A stretch of DNA of 44,100 bases, taken from the NCBI GenBank assembly GCA_017411435.1, contig JAFQQD010000015.1, positions 1 through 44,100 on the forward strand, written 5' to 3'. The translations under genes were made by a program, and so were the position numbers. Below the pieces are notes generated by a model. That model was given only the letters and a program-made list of their open reading frames with translations. It was not told the DNA's origin and searched no databases. Below, piece after piece: positions 31,666 through 39,685 of the stretch (the stretch's first letter is position 1; the number at the start of each line of letters is the position of its first letter). Source of the stretch: Clostridia bacterium (GTDB taxonomy: Bacteria > Bacillota > Clostridia > UMGS1883).

Positions 31666-33490
31666 GGTTAAAGTATTCAAATATATTCTGTGCATCTTTT
31701 TGCCCTATTCCCTTTACCTCGGCAAGCGCACTTACCGATGCAGTTTTAATTTTTGCAATGCTCTTAAAATGCTTTAAGAGGGCAATTCGTTTTTGTTTTC
31801 CTATACCCTCAATCTTTTCAAGTTCGCTTTCGATAGTGTTCTTACGATGCATACTGCGGTGATATTCAATCGCAAAGCGGTGCACCTCTTCCTGAATATT
31901 CGCTACAAGGTTGTAGACCGAACTTACGGGATTCAGGTACACTTCCCCGTCCTCTCCCAGAAGCGCACGGGTGCGGTGCTTATCGTCTTTGACCATACCG
32001 AAAACAGGGACATCTGCACCTATTTCTTCAAAAAGAGCAAGAATTGCGGAAAGCTGTCCTTTTCCTCCGTCAAGCAGAATAAGGTCAGGAAGACGCGAGA
32101 ATTTCCCGTCTTTCTCACGCGATTCGTGGGTAAATCTGCGATAAATTACTTCACGCAGAGATGCGGTATCGTTTGCGCCTTCAACGGTTTTGATTCTGAA
32201 ACGGCGGTATTTCTTTTTAGATGGTCTGCCGTTTTCAAAAACTACCATTGATGCAACACTATCGCTTCCGCCTGTATGAGATATGTCGTAGGACTCTATA
32301 CGGTCGGGAATTACATCAAGTTTCAATATGCGGGCAAGTTCCGTAACCGATGCTTGTATCAGTTTTTCGCGAACCTTGGTCGTTTTATAATTTTCTATAT
32401 TTTTTAGCGCGTTGTTATACGCCATATCGACTGTTTTTTTGTTGTCGCCTCGCACAGGCACTTTCATGTATGCCCTCTTGCCTCTTTTTTGTGAGAGATA
32501 CTCTTCAAGTGACTTTGCGTCCTCGACATCATGCGAGAGCAGAATCGTTTCGGGAATAAAGTTGTCACGGCTGTAAAAACGGGGCAGAAACTCTGTTAAA
32601 AGAGCCTCTTCTTCGTGATTCACCGCGTCTGATAAATCAAAGCTGTCGCGCCCGATAAGTCTGCCGCCGCGGATATAAAAGACCTCTGCCGAAGAAAGCG
32701 AATCTGCTGATGCTACTGCGATAACATCAATGTCACCTCCGCTTTCGGTAATGACTTTCTGCGTTTCACCAAGTCTTTTCACTGATGCAATTCGGTCGCG
32801 CAGAAGTGCGGCGCGTTCAAACTCCAGGTTTTGTGATGCCACGCGCATTTCTTCTTCCAGACTTAGAAGCACTTCTTCATCCTTTCCCTCAAGGAAGCGG
32901 ATAATATTTTTGAAAATCTTTTTGTATTCGTCAGGATTGGTGCTTCCCTGACAGATACCGCTGCAACGGCCCATTCGGAAATAAAGGCAGGGACGCTCCT
33001 TTTTAAGGTCGCGCGGAAACTGTTTTTTACAGTGCGGAAGCATGAAGATATTTTTAAGAAGTTCCATAGTTTCTTTTATGGAATATCCGCTGGGATAAGG
33101 GCCAAAATACCTTGCTCCGTCATTTTCAATTTTGCGGACATAAAGCATTCTGGGATATTCTTCGTTTATCGTGATTTTAATATATGGATAATGCTTGTCA
33201 TCCTTTAAGAGAATGTTATAGCGAGGCTTATTTTCCTTGATAAGATTTGATTCAAGGACAAGCGCCTCCATCTCGCTGTCACATATGATGTAGTCGAGGT
33301 CGTGTATCTTTGAAACCATAACAGAAGTTTTCACACTGTGGTTAGCGTTTTTCTGAAAATACTGTCTTACGCGTGCGCGCAGGCTTTTTGCCTTACCGAC
33401 ATAAATAATTCTTCCGGACGCATCCTTCATAGTATATACACCGGGTTTCTGAGGCAGTTTATTAAGTTTTTCTGCTATAACCTCGTTCAT
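31652..33490 (-). CDS. uvrC: Excinuclease ABC subunit C
   Basis: The nuclease of nucleotide excision repair that cuts on both sides of the lesion. The 612-residue protein has the N-terminal GIY-YIG domain (KPGVYTMKDASGRIIYVGKA), the cysteine-containing region RPCLYFRMGRCSGICQG, the UVR motif around residue 200-235 for UvrB contact, the RNase H-like endonuclease domain (IESYDISHTGGSDSVASMVV, LPDLILLDGGKGQLSA), and the C-terminal helix-hairpin-helix pair. It lies 9 bp after mgtE and is probably co-transcribed with it. Confidence 0.97.
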   Translation of the reverse strand: MNEVIAEKLNKLPQKPGVYTMKDASGRIIYVGKAKSLRARVRQYFQKNANHSVKTSVMVSKIHDLDYIICDSEMEALVLESNLIKENKPRYNILLKDDKHYPYIKITINEEYPRMLYVRKIENDGARYFGPYPSGYSIKETMELLKNIFMLPHCKKQFPRDLKKERPCLYFRMGRCSGICQGSTNPDEYKKIFKNIIRFLEGKDEEVLLSLEEEMRVASQNLEFERAALLRDRIASVKRLGETQKVITESGGDIDVIAVASADSLSSAEVFYIRGGRLIGRDSFDLSDAVNHEEEALLTEFLPRFYSRDNFIPETILLSHDVEDAKSLEEYLSQKRGKRAYMKVPVRGDNKKTVDMAYNNALKNIENYKTTKVREKLIQASVTELARILKLDVIPDRIESYDISHTGGSDSVASMVVFENGRPSKKKYRRFRIKTVEGANDTASLREVIYRRFTHESREKDGKFSRLPDLILLDGGKGQLSAILALFEEIGADVPVFGMVKDDKHRTRALLGEDGEVYLNPVSSVYNLVANIQEEVHRFAIEYHRSMHRKNTIESELEKIEGIGKQKRIALLKHFKSIAKIKTASVSALAEVKGIGQKDAQNIFEYFNQKEK

Positions 33491-33499
33491 AAAATCACC

Positions 33500-34864
33500 T
33501 TATACCGCAATCCCGAGCATAAGAACTGCTATCTCAAAATAGATGAGAAGCGAAATTGCATCTACAATTGTTGTAATGAACGGACTTGCCATAACTGCGG
33601 GGTCAAGTCCTATTTTATCGGCAATAAGAGGAAGTGTGCATCCGACAATCTTCGCCACGATAACATCGAGCAAAAGTGTGATTGATATTACAAGTGCCAC
33701 CATTACCCCGAGATTGTCAAGAAGAATAAGTTTTGCCATATTTACCACCGCAAGTGCTATTCCGCAAAGAACTGCAACGCGCATTTCTTTCCACAAAACT
33801 TTAAGAATATCTGAAAATTCTATCTCGCCGATTGAAAGTCCACGAATTACGGTAACGGATGACTGACTTCCGCAGTTACCTCCCGTCCCCATAAGCATGG
33901 GAATCGATGCTACCAGCGCAATCTGTGCTGAAAGCGCATTTTCAAACCTTGTTATTATCATTCCCGTAAATGCCGCTGAAATCATAAGTATAAAGAGCCA
34001 CGGAATACGGCTTTTGAAAATTTCAAATGCACTTGTTTTAAGATACGGTTTTTCAAGGGGCATGATAGCACCCATTTTTTCAATATCTTCGGTGGTTTCT
34101 TCCTGCAATACATCGACTACATCATCGATTGTTACGATACCGACAAGGCGGTTTTCTTCGTCTACTACGGGCATTGCGGAAAAGTCGTATTTAACAAAGT
34201 CAAGCGATACCTTTTCCCTGTCCTCTGTCGTGAGGGCAAAAATTACTTCCTCAGTCATAATTTCGCGGATTTGCGTATTTTCTTCTGAGAAAAGAAGTTG
34301 GCGCATTGTCACGATACCAAGGATTTTGCGATTTCGGTCTGTTACATAACAGGTGTTGATAGTTTCCTTGTTAATACCTGTTTTCCTGATATGGTTTATA
34401 GCGTCCTGAACAGTCATATCAGGGCGAAGACGCACATATTCGGTAGTCATAATACTGCCCGTGCTGTCTTCGGGATATTTTAAGATTTCGTTTATAAGTT
34501 TTCTTTTTTCGGGGTCTGCCTGACGAAGTATTCTTTTTACTACATTTGCAGGCATCTCTTCTACAAGGTCAACTGCATCATCGACATAAAGCTCATCGAC
34601 TACGGCTTTAAGTTCGCTGTCGCTGAAGCTCTGAATAAGAAGTGCCTGTCGGTCTTCTTCCATCTGTGTAAAGGTTTCTGCCGCAAGCTCCTTTGGAAGA
34701 AGTCTGAATATGAGCGGGACCTGTTCCTTTTTACACTCTTCAAGCACCGCTGCAATGTCTGCCGCGTGCATAGTTCCCATCGCATCGCGCAGCGATGCGT
34801 ACTTTTTGTTTTCGATAAGACTCATCAGCATTTCGCTGAGGAGCTGCTGCTTGTTTTCTGTCAT
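33500..34864 (-). CDS. mgtE: MgtE-type magnesium transporter
   Basis: A Mg2+-gated magnesium channel of the inner membrane. The 454-residue protein has the N-terminal superhelical domain (about 1-135), two CBS domains (GSIMTTEYVRLRPDMTVQDA and IREIMTEEVIFALTTEDREK) and five C-terminal membrane helices with the pore region GTGGNCGSQSSVTVIRGLS. ATG 34864 follows AGAGGG and matches the family N-terminus; an in-frame ATG at 34939 lies inside the leader structure and is not used. The leader encodes a short peptide and folds over the SD, see separate entries. Confidence 0.95.
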   Translation of the reverse strand: MTENKQQLLSEMLMSLIENKKYASLRDAMGTMHAADIAAVLEECKKEQVPLIFRLLPKELAAETFTQMEEDRQALLIQSFSDSELKAVVDELYVDDAVDLVEEMPANVVKRILRQADPEKRKLINEILKYPEDSTGSIMTTEYVRLRPDMTVQDAINHIRKTGINKETINTCYVTDRNRKILGIVTMRQLLFSEENTQIREIMTEEVIFALTTEDREKVSLDFVKYDFSAMPVVDEENRLVGIVTIDDVVDVLQEETTEDIEKMGAIMPLEKPYLKTSAFEIFKSRIPWLFILMISAAFTGMIITRFENALSAQIALVASIPMLMGTGGNCGSQSSVTVIRGLSIGEIEFSDILKVLWKEMRVAVLCGIALAVVNMAKLILLDNLGVMVALVISITLLLDVIVAKIVGCTLPLIADKIGLDPAVMASPFITTIVDAISLLIYFEIAVLMLGIAV

Positions 34865-34870
34865 ATTAAT

Positions 34871-34935
34871 CCCTCTTTCTGTTTTTTTGAGGGACAAAGA
34901 GGCTACTCTGCATCTACACAAAAACAGACGCAGAG
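34871..34935 (-). promoter_or_regulatory. Structured mgtE leader: hairpins sequestering the SD
   Basis: Hairpin A pairs 34926-34935 with 34906-34915 (CTCTGCGTCT with AGATGCAGAG, one G-U) and lies within the last codons of the leader ORF. Hairpin B pairs CCTCTTT (34902-34896) with AAAGAGG (34878-34872), covering the mgtE SD AGAGGG; a competing CCCTC (34893-34889) can pair with the same SD. No T run follows, so control would be at translation. The sequence does not show M-box landmarks. Confidence 0.5.
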
Positions 34936-34980
34936 CCATCTACTTCGTCCTGTTATACCGTTATTCCCACCTGCGTCCAT
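34903..34980 (-). CDS. Putative 25-residue leader peptide upstream of mgtE
   Basis: A short ORF with a strong ribosome binding site (AGAGGTGAG, 3 nt before ATG in the form AAA spacer) ends in TAG 38 nt before the mgtE start. The peptide begins MDAGGNNGITGRSRW and ends LCVCFCVDAE, with a hydrophobic, Cys-rich stretch followed by acidic residues. Its 3' half encodes one arm of hairpin A, so ribosome position on it could decide whether the mgtE SD is free. I do not recognise the peptide. Regulatory function is inference from layout; conservation among relatives would settle it. Confidence 0.45.
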   Translation of the reverse strand: MDAGGNNGITGRSRWLCVCFCVDAE

Positions 34981-35012
34981 TTTCTCACCTCTTTTGTTAT
35001 TTTTTATATAAG

Positions 35013-35420
35013 TTAGTTTTTAATTACTCTTGTGTTTTCCTGGTTTTTATATATCACAAATTTACAGAATAAAAATTCCAATACGAAATTTGAGAGCATC
35101 GTTACGGCAAGGATTATGTAGTCGTTGATGCCTGCCGTTTCCGCCAAATGCCCCAGCCATGTTGAAAGTGGCGTAAATACGGCGTAAAATCCGAAAAGTT
35201 TCGCCATCGCTACGGGGATATTTGCCGCTGACTTAAATGTGTACTGTCTGTTTAATGTAAAATTCCAGATGATTGACAGTATAAGCGCGATAAGATACGA
35301 TGGCCAGTATATCCAGCCGAAAAACTCGTTGAAAAGAGCAAATGATACTACCTGTATTATTCCTGCAGATGCTGAAAAAAGAGTGAATTTCATCATCTGT
35401 ATAACTGATTCTTTTTTCAT
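35013..35420 (-). CDS. GtrA-family membrane protein
   Basis: A 135-residue protein with four hydrophobic segments, matching GtrA-like proteins that help move lipid-linked sugars for surface polysaccharide decoration. Typical features are KFTLFSASAGIIQVVSFALF, the NFTLNRQYTFKS segment after helix 2, and LSNFVLEFLFCKFVIYK at the end. ATG 35420 has AAAGGG nine bases upstream; a TTG at 35438 would overlap the preceding gene. It is the last gene after mltG and the DUF3006 gene. Confidence 0.87.
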   Translation of the reverse strand: MKKESVIQMMKFTLFSASAGIIQVVSFALFNEFFGWIYWPSYLIALILSIIWNFTLNRQYTFKSAANIPVAMAKLFGFYAVFTPLSTWLGHLAETAGINDYIILAVTMLSNFVLEFLFCKFVIYKNQENTRVIKN

Positions 35421-35424
35421 AAGT

Positions 35425-35640
35425 TTATTCCCTTTCAAAAAGTTTTCTCATTTTTTCTTCTATCATAGCTTTTCTTTTTTCCGTTTCCTCTGCTTCTATG
35501 ATATACACTCCGTCATCAAAAAGCACGACATCCCCCTCTTTCGCACCCTTAATCTGGGTTTTAGGAACATCAAATGTACCGCCCTCCTCTTTTTCAAGAA
35601 CGGCAAATTCGCCTTCAAATCTGTCGATTATATATTTCAT
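35425..35640 (-). CDS. DUF3006-family small protein
   Basis: A 71-residue protein (YIIDRFEGEFAVLEKEEGGT, VPKTQIKGAKEGDVVLFDDG) that matches the small beta-barrel DUF3006 family common in Firmicutes; function unknown. A charged helix (EETEKRKAMIEEKMRKLF) ends it. ATG 35640 follows AAGGAAG. It sits 14 bp after mltG and 4 bp before the GtrA gene, so all three are one transcript. In other Firmicutes DUF3006 genes often accompany metallo-hydrolases of the ComEC type; one is in this window, but not adjacent. Confidence 0.82.
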   Translation of the reverse strand: MKYIIDRFEGEFAVLEKEEGGTFDVPKTQIKGAKEGDVVLFDDGVYIIEAEETEKRKAMIEEKMRKLFERE

Positions 35641-35654
35641 AATATACTTCCTTA

Positions 35655-36662
35655 TCACGAATTGTGCTGAGCGAATGTTTCACTGAAAATATGACTTCCG
35701 TCATTTTTCTCTGTATCTGTATGGTAATAAAGATACTTGTGATCAGCAGGCTTCATCGCTGCTATAATTGACTCTATTCCGGGGTTACAGATAGGTCCTG
35801 CAGGAAGTCCTGTATTCTTATATGTGTTATACGGGGAGTCAACACGAAGGTCCTTGTAGAGCACTCTTTCCACATTATAAAGTCCGTCTGAAATTGCATA
35901 TACAACGCTTGCGTCTATCTGCAGAAGCATTCCAATTTCAAGTCGGTTTTTTATGACACCTGAAATAAGAGCTCTCTCTTCATCAAGTTTCGCTTCGCGT
36001 TCAATCAGGGCCGCGCGATTGATGGCTTCAGACATAGTCATACCTTCCGGAAGATTTTCCTTAACTGCTTCATACTGAATTTCAAATTCGCTGAGAAGTT
36101 CTTCTATAACATCGTGTGCCGGTGTGTCTAAGGCAAAAGCGTAAGTGCTGGGGAAAAGATATCCCTGTAGCTTGTATTTTACATTTTCATTTTCGGGAAT
36201 TTCTGAAATGAATTTATAATCAAATGTACCACTTTCAAGTTCGTTTAAGAAGCTCTCCGCCTTGCATATTCCAAGTTTTTCGCAACGCGCAGCAATCATT
36301 TCTGCGCTATAACCTTCGGGGATTGTGAGTTTTGCCCCTTTTTTATGTTCAACGGGTTTTGAAAGAGTCTCTATTGCATCTTCAATGCACATTTTTTCGT
36401 AGAGAAGATATTTACCGTAGTTAAGCTTTCCACGATGCTCGGAATTTCTCATTTTGAGCTTGAAGTTTATTTTGTAATCTATTACCCCTTTTTCCTCGAG
36501 CAGCTGTGCAATCAGGGATTCTGATGCACCTTGCGGAATTTCCACAATTACAGGTTTTTTTGATGAAGTTGTTCTGGTGTATTCCACAACCATAGAAATT
36601 GCTGTGCAAATCAGTATTGCTATGATAGCAAAAATTATGCCCATAATTACCTTCTTCTTCAT
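35655..36662 (-). CDS. mltG: Endolytic murein transglycosylase MltG
   Basis: Cuts nascent glycan strands and so sets their length. The 335-residue protein has an N-terminal membrane anchor (MGIIFAIIAILICTAISMVV, residues 7-26), a LysM-like segment (IVEIPQGASESLIAQLLEEK), LTIPEGYSAEMIAARC and the YceG catalytic domain: YLFPSTYAF, AALIEREAK with the catalytic Glu at about 221, LLQIDASVVYA and SPYNTYKNTGLPAGPICNPG. ATG follows GGAGGATGAAAA. It leads the mltG-DUF3006-GtrA operon. Confidence 0.95.
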   Translation of the reverse strand: MKKKVIMGIIFAIIAILICTAISMVVEYTRTTSSKKPVIVEIPQGASESLIAQLLEEKGVIDYKINFKLKMRNSEHRGKLNYGKYLLYEKMCIEDAIETLSKPVEHKKGAKLTIPEGYSAEMIAARCEKLGICKAESFLNELESGTFDYKFISEIPENENVKYKLQGYLFPSTYAFALDTPAHDVIEELLSEFEIQYEAVKENLPEGMTMSEAINRAALIEREAKLDEERALISGVIKNRLEIGMLLQIDASVVYAISDGLYNVERVLYKDLRVDSPYNTYKNTGLPAGPICNPGIESIIAAMKPADHKYLYYHTDTEKNDGSHIFSETFAQHNS

Positions 36663-36690
36663 TTTTCATCCTCCGTATCTGTATAATTAT

Positions 36691-36791
36691 AAAAAAGCGT
36701 TCTTAACGCATCAGCCCCCTGACCCCCACTCTTGGGGGCAGGTCGGTATGCTTGTTTGAAACAAGCCTATTGCGCACTTTTCGCGCGCAAT
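36691..36791. repeat. Array of hairpins between the peptidase and mltG genes
   Basis: Four inverted repeats in 100 bp: 36691-36709 (GCGTT/AACGC followed on the minus strand by TTTTTT), 36714-36739 (GCCCCC/GGGGGC), 36750-36766 (GCTTGTTT/AAACAAGC) and 36769-36791 (ATTGCGC/GCGCAAT). The first acts as a terminator for minus-strand read-through. TATAAT at 36691-36686, right after it, with a poor -35, is a possible mltG promoter. Confidence 0.6.
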
Positions 36792-36802
36792 TTCCTATGT
36801 TA

Positions 36803-36841
36803 TAAAAGAAACCCCGTGCCGTTAAAAATCAGCACGAGGTT
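36803..36841 (-). terminator. Terminator overlapping the end of the secreted peptidase gene
   Basis: On the minus strand AACCTCGTGC pairs with GCACGGGGTT (one mismatch) and is followed by TCTTTT. The first arm encodes residues of the peptidase C-terminus and the stop codon lies in the loop. Confidence 0.7.
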
Positions 36842-37547
36842 CTATTACTTCTGAAAATTTTGAATTAATAAATGCAACACTTGACAAGATTTCTATTTCT
36901 TCTATCAATCCGGAAAAAGCAGGGTTTATCTGAGGTTCTTCCTGAGAAATCATGCTTTCGCTAAGCATTACAGCGCCTATCGGACTTCCGTGTCGTCTTG
37001 AGTAACGCTGTACGAGGGAGTCAATATCTTCGGCAATTACCTGACCCTCCCTGTATGCTCCGAATCCGAAAGATTCTGAATAGTATGCAATGTTGTCACG
37101 AATTTCGTAAATCACAAACGCATGGCCTGCCCCCGGACGGGAAGCACTGTAGCCTGACTGTATGGGGAAACTTATCACGATATTTTTAATACCGTTACCA
37201 TATTTCTCCACAAGCTTTTTAAGACAGTCTGCTCCGCTTTCCTGATAAGCATAATATCCGCCACTGGTCATTGTCACATTATCAAAATTTGAGTACCACT
37301 CATTTCCGTTGCCTCGAAAATCAAATCCATTCTGGAATATACCCATCGCCCTGAGGACACACCTCACATAAGTTCCACAATACCCACTGAAACTTCTTGC
37401 ATGATAAGAGCGTGCTACGCTGTATATTTCCTGTCCATACGAACTGAGTTCTTCAGGCACTTCATAAAACTGTGCATTTACAGTATTTGCAGTTAAAAGC
37501 ATTACTATAAGTAGTGCTGCTGCTTTTCTCATTTTTTTCAAAAACAT
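36822..37547 (-). CDS. Secreted cysteine peptidase/amidase-like protein
   Basis: A 241-residue exported protein. A signal peptide (KKMRKAAALLIVMLLTANTV, cut near residue 25) precedes a papain-like fold of the NlpC/P60 or CHAP type. The likely catalytic Cys57 is at the start of a helix (SGYCGTYVRCVLRAMGI) and the likely catalytic His142 is in PGAGHAFVIYEIRD. ENIAYYSESFG-like residues follow where the third polar residue is expected. Family placement is by pattern only; the target could be peptidoglycan. ATG 37547 follows GGAGAG and the gene has its own promoter. Confidence 0.72.
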   Translation of the reverse strand: MFLKKMRKAAALLIVMLLTANTVNAQFYEVPEELSSYGQEIYSVARSYHARSFSGYCGTYVRCVLRAMGIFQNGFDFRGNGNEWYSNFDNVTMTSGGYYAYQESGADCLKKLVEKYGNGIKNIVISFPIQSGYSASRPGAGHAFVIYEIRDNIAYYSESFGFGAYREGQVIAEDIDSLVQRYSRRHGSPIGAVMLSESMISQEEPQINPAFSGLIEEIEILSSVAFINSKFSEVIEPRADF

Positions 37548-37570
37548 CCAATCTCTCCAAACTAATTTTT

Positions 37571-37589
37571 TTCATGGTTTCCCCATGAA
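37571..37589 (-). other. Leader hairpin of the peptidase gene
   Basis: TTCATGG and CCATGAA pair around a 5-nt loop in the 5' leader, between promoter and ribosome binding site. Confidence 0.5.
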
Positions 37590-37597
37590 CTGGTAAC

Positions 37598-37626
37598 ATT
37601 CTACCACTAGTTTGTAACAATTGCAA
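37598..37626 (-). promoter_or_regulatory. Promoter of the secreted peptidase gene
   Basis: On the minus strand TTGCAA, 17 bp, TAGAAT, about 50 bp before the start codon. Confidence 0.55.
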
Positions 37627-37681
37627 GTGTTTTTGTAATATTTTTTTAACAATTTACCTTGTTTTTCGCCATTTTTCCGTT

Positions 37682-39565
37682 TTATTTTGTAACAATTTGA
37701 GTTTTGAACCATTCAATCATTCCGTCATAGAGTGGGATTTCACACGAAAGTCTTTCGCGGAGCGCGTATATCTCCTCTACAAGTTTTTCAGAATCATTTA
37801 TAGGTTGTTCAATATAAATCTTGTCATGCTTTGTTGATGTGTGTTTCTGTTTGTCAAGAAGAATCTCTTCATACATCTTTTCACCGGGACGAAGTCCTGA
37901 AAATTCGATTTTGATATCAACATCAGGAATATATCCGCTGTACTCGATAAGATTTCGTGCCAAATCCACAATCTTTACCGGCTCGCCCATATCGAGAATA
38001 AAGATTTCTCCACCCTCGGCAAAAGAGCCTGCCTGCATTACAAGTTGCGCCGCTTCGGGAATTGTCATAAAGAAACGGTTGATTTCAGGATGAGTTACGG
38101 TTACGGGACCTCCTTCGCTGATTTGCTTTTTGAAAAGAGGGATAACGGAGCCGTTACTGCCCAGCACATTACCAAATCTTACTGCGGTATAAATTGTCTT
38201 TCCCCCGTTTTCCTTTTGTGAAAGAGCAAACTGCTGAACTACCATTTCTGCGATACGCTTGCTTGTACCCATAATATTAGTGGGATTTACTGCCTTATCG
38301 GTTGAAATAAGGACAAATCTTTCAACGCCGAATTTTTCGCAGGTTTCCGCCACATTATATGTACCGAATACATTATTTTTAATTGCTTCATCGGGGCTGT
38401 CTTCCATAAGAGGAACATGCTTATGCGCTGCCGCGTGGAACACAACCTTGGGCTTATACGCTGCGAAAACCTCACAAAGTCGTTCTTTATCTCTTACTGA
38501 GCCGATTAAAACTTCAAGCTTAAGGTCGGGATATTTTTTTCTTAACTCAATCTGAAGGTCATATGCATTGTTTTCATAAATATCAAATATAATAAGGCGC
38601 TTGGGATTATATTTTGCAATCTGGCGGCAAAGCTCACTACCGATACTGCCACCGCCACCTGTCACCAATACTGTCTTCTGCCAGATATAATCAAAAATTT
38701 CTTTGCCGTCAATGATCTCCTCCTCGCGTCCCAAAAGGTCCTGGGGAGTAACTTCACGAATCTGGCTGACACTCGCTCTGCCGATTGCAAGGTCAAGAAG
38801 TGAAGGAACAGTTGATGTTTTAATTCCTGTTTCACGGCAGATATGCATAATCGCTCTGTGGTCTTCCTTTTTTCCTGAGGGAATTGCAATAACGATTTCC
38901 TGAACCTTGTACTGTATTGCCACAGAGGGTATGTCCTCCCTGCCACCTGCGATAGGCACATCTGATATAAGCATACCGTGTTTTCTTTTATCGTCATCAA
39001 TTGCGACAACGGGAACCATATTTTTATCTCTGAGCATGCTTTTTATGAGGGAAGACCCTGTATCTCCCGCACCGATAATCATAACGCGGGTTTTCTTTGC
39101 AGAATCCCTCATTAATTTTCTGTTCTTTTCATAAATACGGATATATTTACCCGCATATCGTTCAAGGGTAAATCCGCAAAGGGAAATCATACCAATCAAA
39201 ACATAGTCTGAGAAAGTAAAAAGAACTTCGTTAAGCACCAGTACCCTGGACAGAGCATATGTCAGGAGTGTTCCCCCGGTAACAGAAGCGTACATAGTAA
39301 TATATTCCATAAACTCTGCATAGCGCCAACTTGTCGCATAACTGCCCGAAAGTCCCATAGTCGCAATAACTGCAAGACAAAGAATGACAAGCTCTCTGTA
39401 TTTACCGGCATAAAATACAAGCGGGTTTGTCATAAAACTGTTCAGTCTGAGAGCATTTGCAAACCATGCTGCTGCAATCATTATAGCGGCATCAAAAATT
39501 ATCATTGTGAAAACACGACTGAAATTATTCATTTGCAAGGTTTGTGAGTATCTTTTACGAAACAT
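37682..39565 (-). CDS. Membrane-bound nucleotide-sugar 4,6-dehydratase (CapD/PglF type)
   Basis: A 627-residue enzyme for surface polysaccharide or glycan precursor synthesis, probably making UDP-4-keto-6-deoxy-GlcNAc. Four hydrophobic segments fill residues 15-135. A first Rossmann domain has VMIIGAGDTGSSL (161-173). The second, catalytic, SDR domain has VLVTGGGGSIGSELC (299-313), HAAAHKHVPLME (378-389) and STDKAVNPTNIMGTSKR (421-437). In this subfamily the usual Tyr of YxxxK is replaced by Met, with the Thr-Asp-Lys triad of STDK in catalysis. ATG follows AAGGAGAG. The neighbouring genes include no glycosyltransferases, so the full pathway lies elsewhere. Confidence 0.92.
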   Translation of the reverse strand: MFRKRYSQTLQMNNFSRVFTMIIFDAAIMIAAAWFANALRLNSFMTNPLVFYAGKYRELVILCLAVIATMGLSGSYATSWRYAEFMEYITMYASVTGGTLLTYALSRVLVLNEVLFTFSDYVLIGMISLCGFTLERYAGKYIRIYEKNRKLMRDSAKKTRVMIIGAGDTGSSLIKSMLRDKNMVPVVAIDDDKRKHGMLISDVPIAGGREDIPSVAIQYKVQEIVIAIPSGKKEDHRAIMHICRETGIKTSTVPSLLDLAIGRASVSQIREVTPQDLLGREEEIIDGKEIFDYIWQKTVLVTGGGGSIGSELCRQIAKYNPKRLIIFDIYENNAYDLQIELRKKYPDLKLEVLIGSVRDKERLCEVFAAYKPKVVFHAAAHKHVPLMEDSPDEAIKNNVFGTYNVAETCEKFGVERFVLISTDKAVNPTNIMGTSKRIAEMVVQQFALSQKENGGKTIYTAVRFGNVLGSNGSVIPLFKKQISEGGPVTVTHPEINRFFMTIPEAAQLVMQAGSFAEGGEIFILDMGEPVKIVDLARNLIEYSGYIPDVDIKIEFSGLRPGEKMYEEILLDKQKHTSTKHDKIYIEQPINDSEKLVEEIYALRERLSCEIPLYDGMIEWFKTQIVTK

Positions 39566-39609
39566 AGTTCTTAACTCTCCTTGGCATTACACCACAAATT
39601 CTCATTATA

Positions 39610-39638
39610 ATTTTATCTTAAAACACTTATTATGTCAA
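39610..39638 (-). promoter_or_regulatory. Promoter of the dehydratase gene
   Basis: On the minus strand TTGACA, 17 bp, TAAAAT, 44 bp before the ATG. Confidence 0.7.
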
Positions 39639-39651
39639 GTTTTATAAGTAT

Positions 39652-39680
39652 AGGGATGCCACTGTGTAAGCGACATCCCT
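39652..39680 (-). terminator. Hairpin after pheT
   Basis: AGGGATG pairs with CATCCCT six bases beyond the pheT stop. The tail ATACTTATAAAACTT is only partly T-rich, so termination is likely but imperfect. Confidence 0.5.
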
Positions 39681-39685
39681 TCTTG

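Noticed and set aside
33885-33900. Fourth copy of the GCCCCGTCCCC repeat in mgtE
   Set aside because: Only CCCGTCCCC matches and it encodes conserved MgtE pore residues; the arms are absent.
34865-34939. Longer N-terminus for MgtE beginning at ATG 34939
   Set aside because: It has no ribosome binding site, the extra residues are unlike MgtE, and the frame runs through the leader hairpins; ATG 34864 has a proper SD.
34865-35012. M-box (ykoK) magnesium riboswitch before mgtE
   Set aside because: The leader is too short, and the conserved M-box blocks are not visible; the short ORF and SD hairpins fit better.
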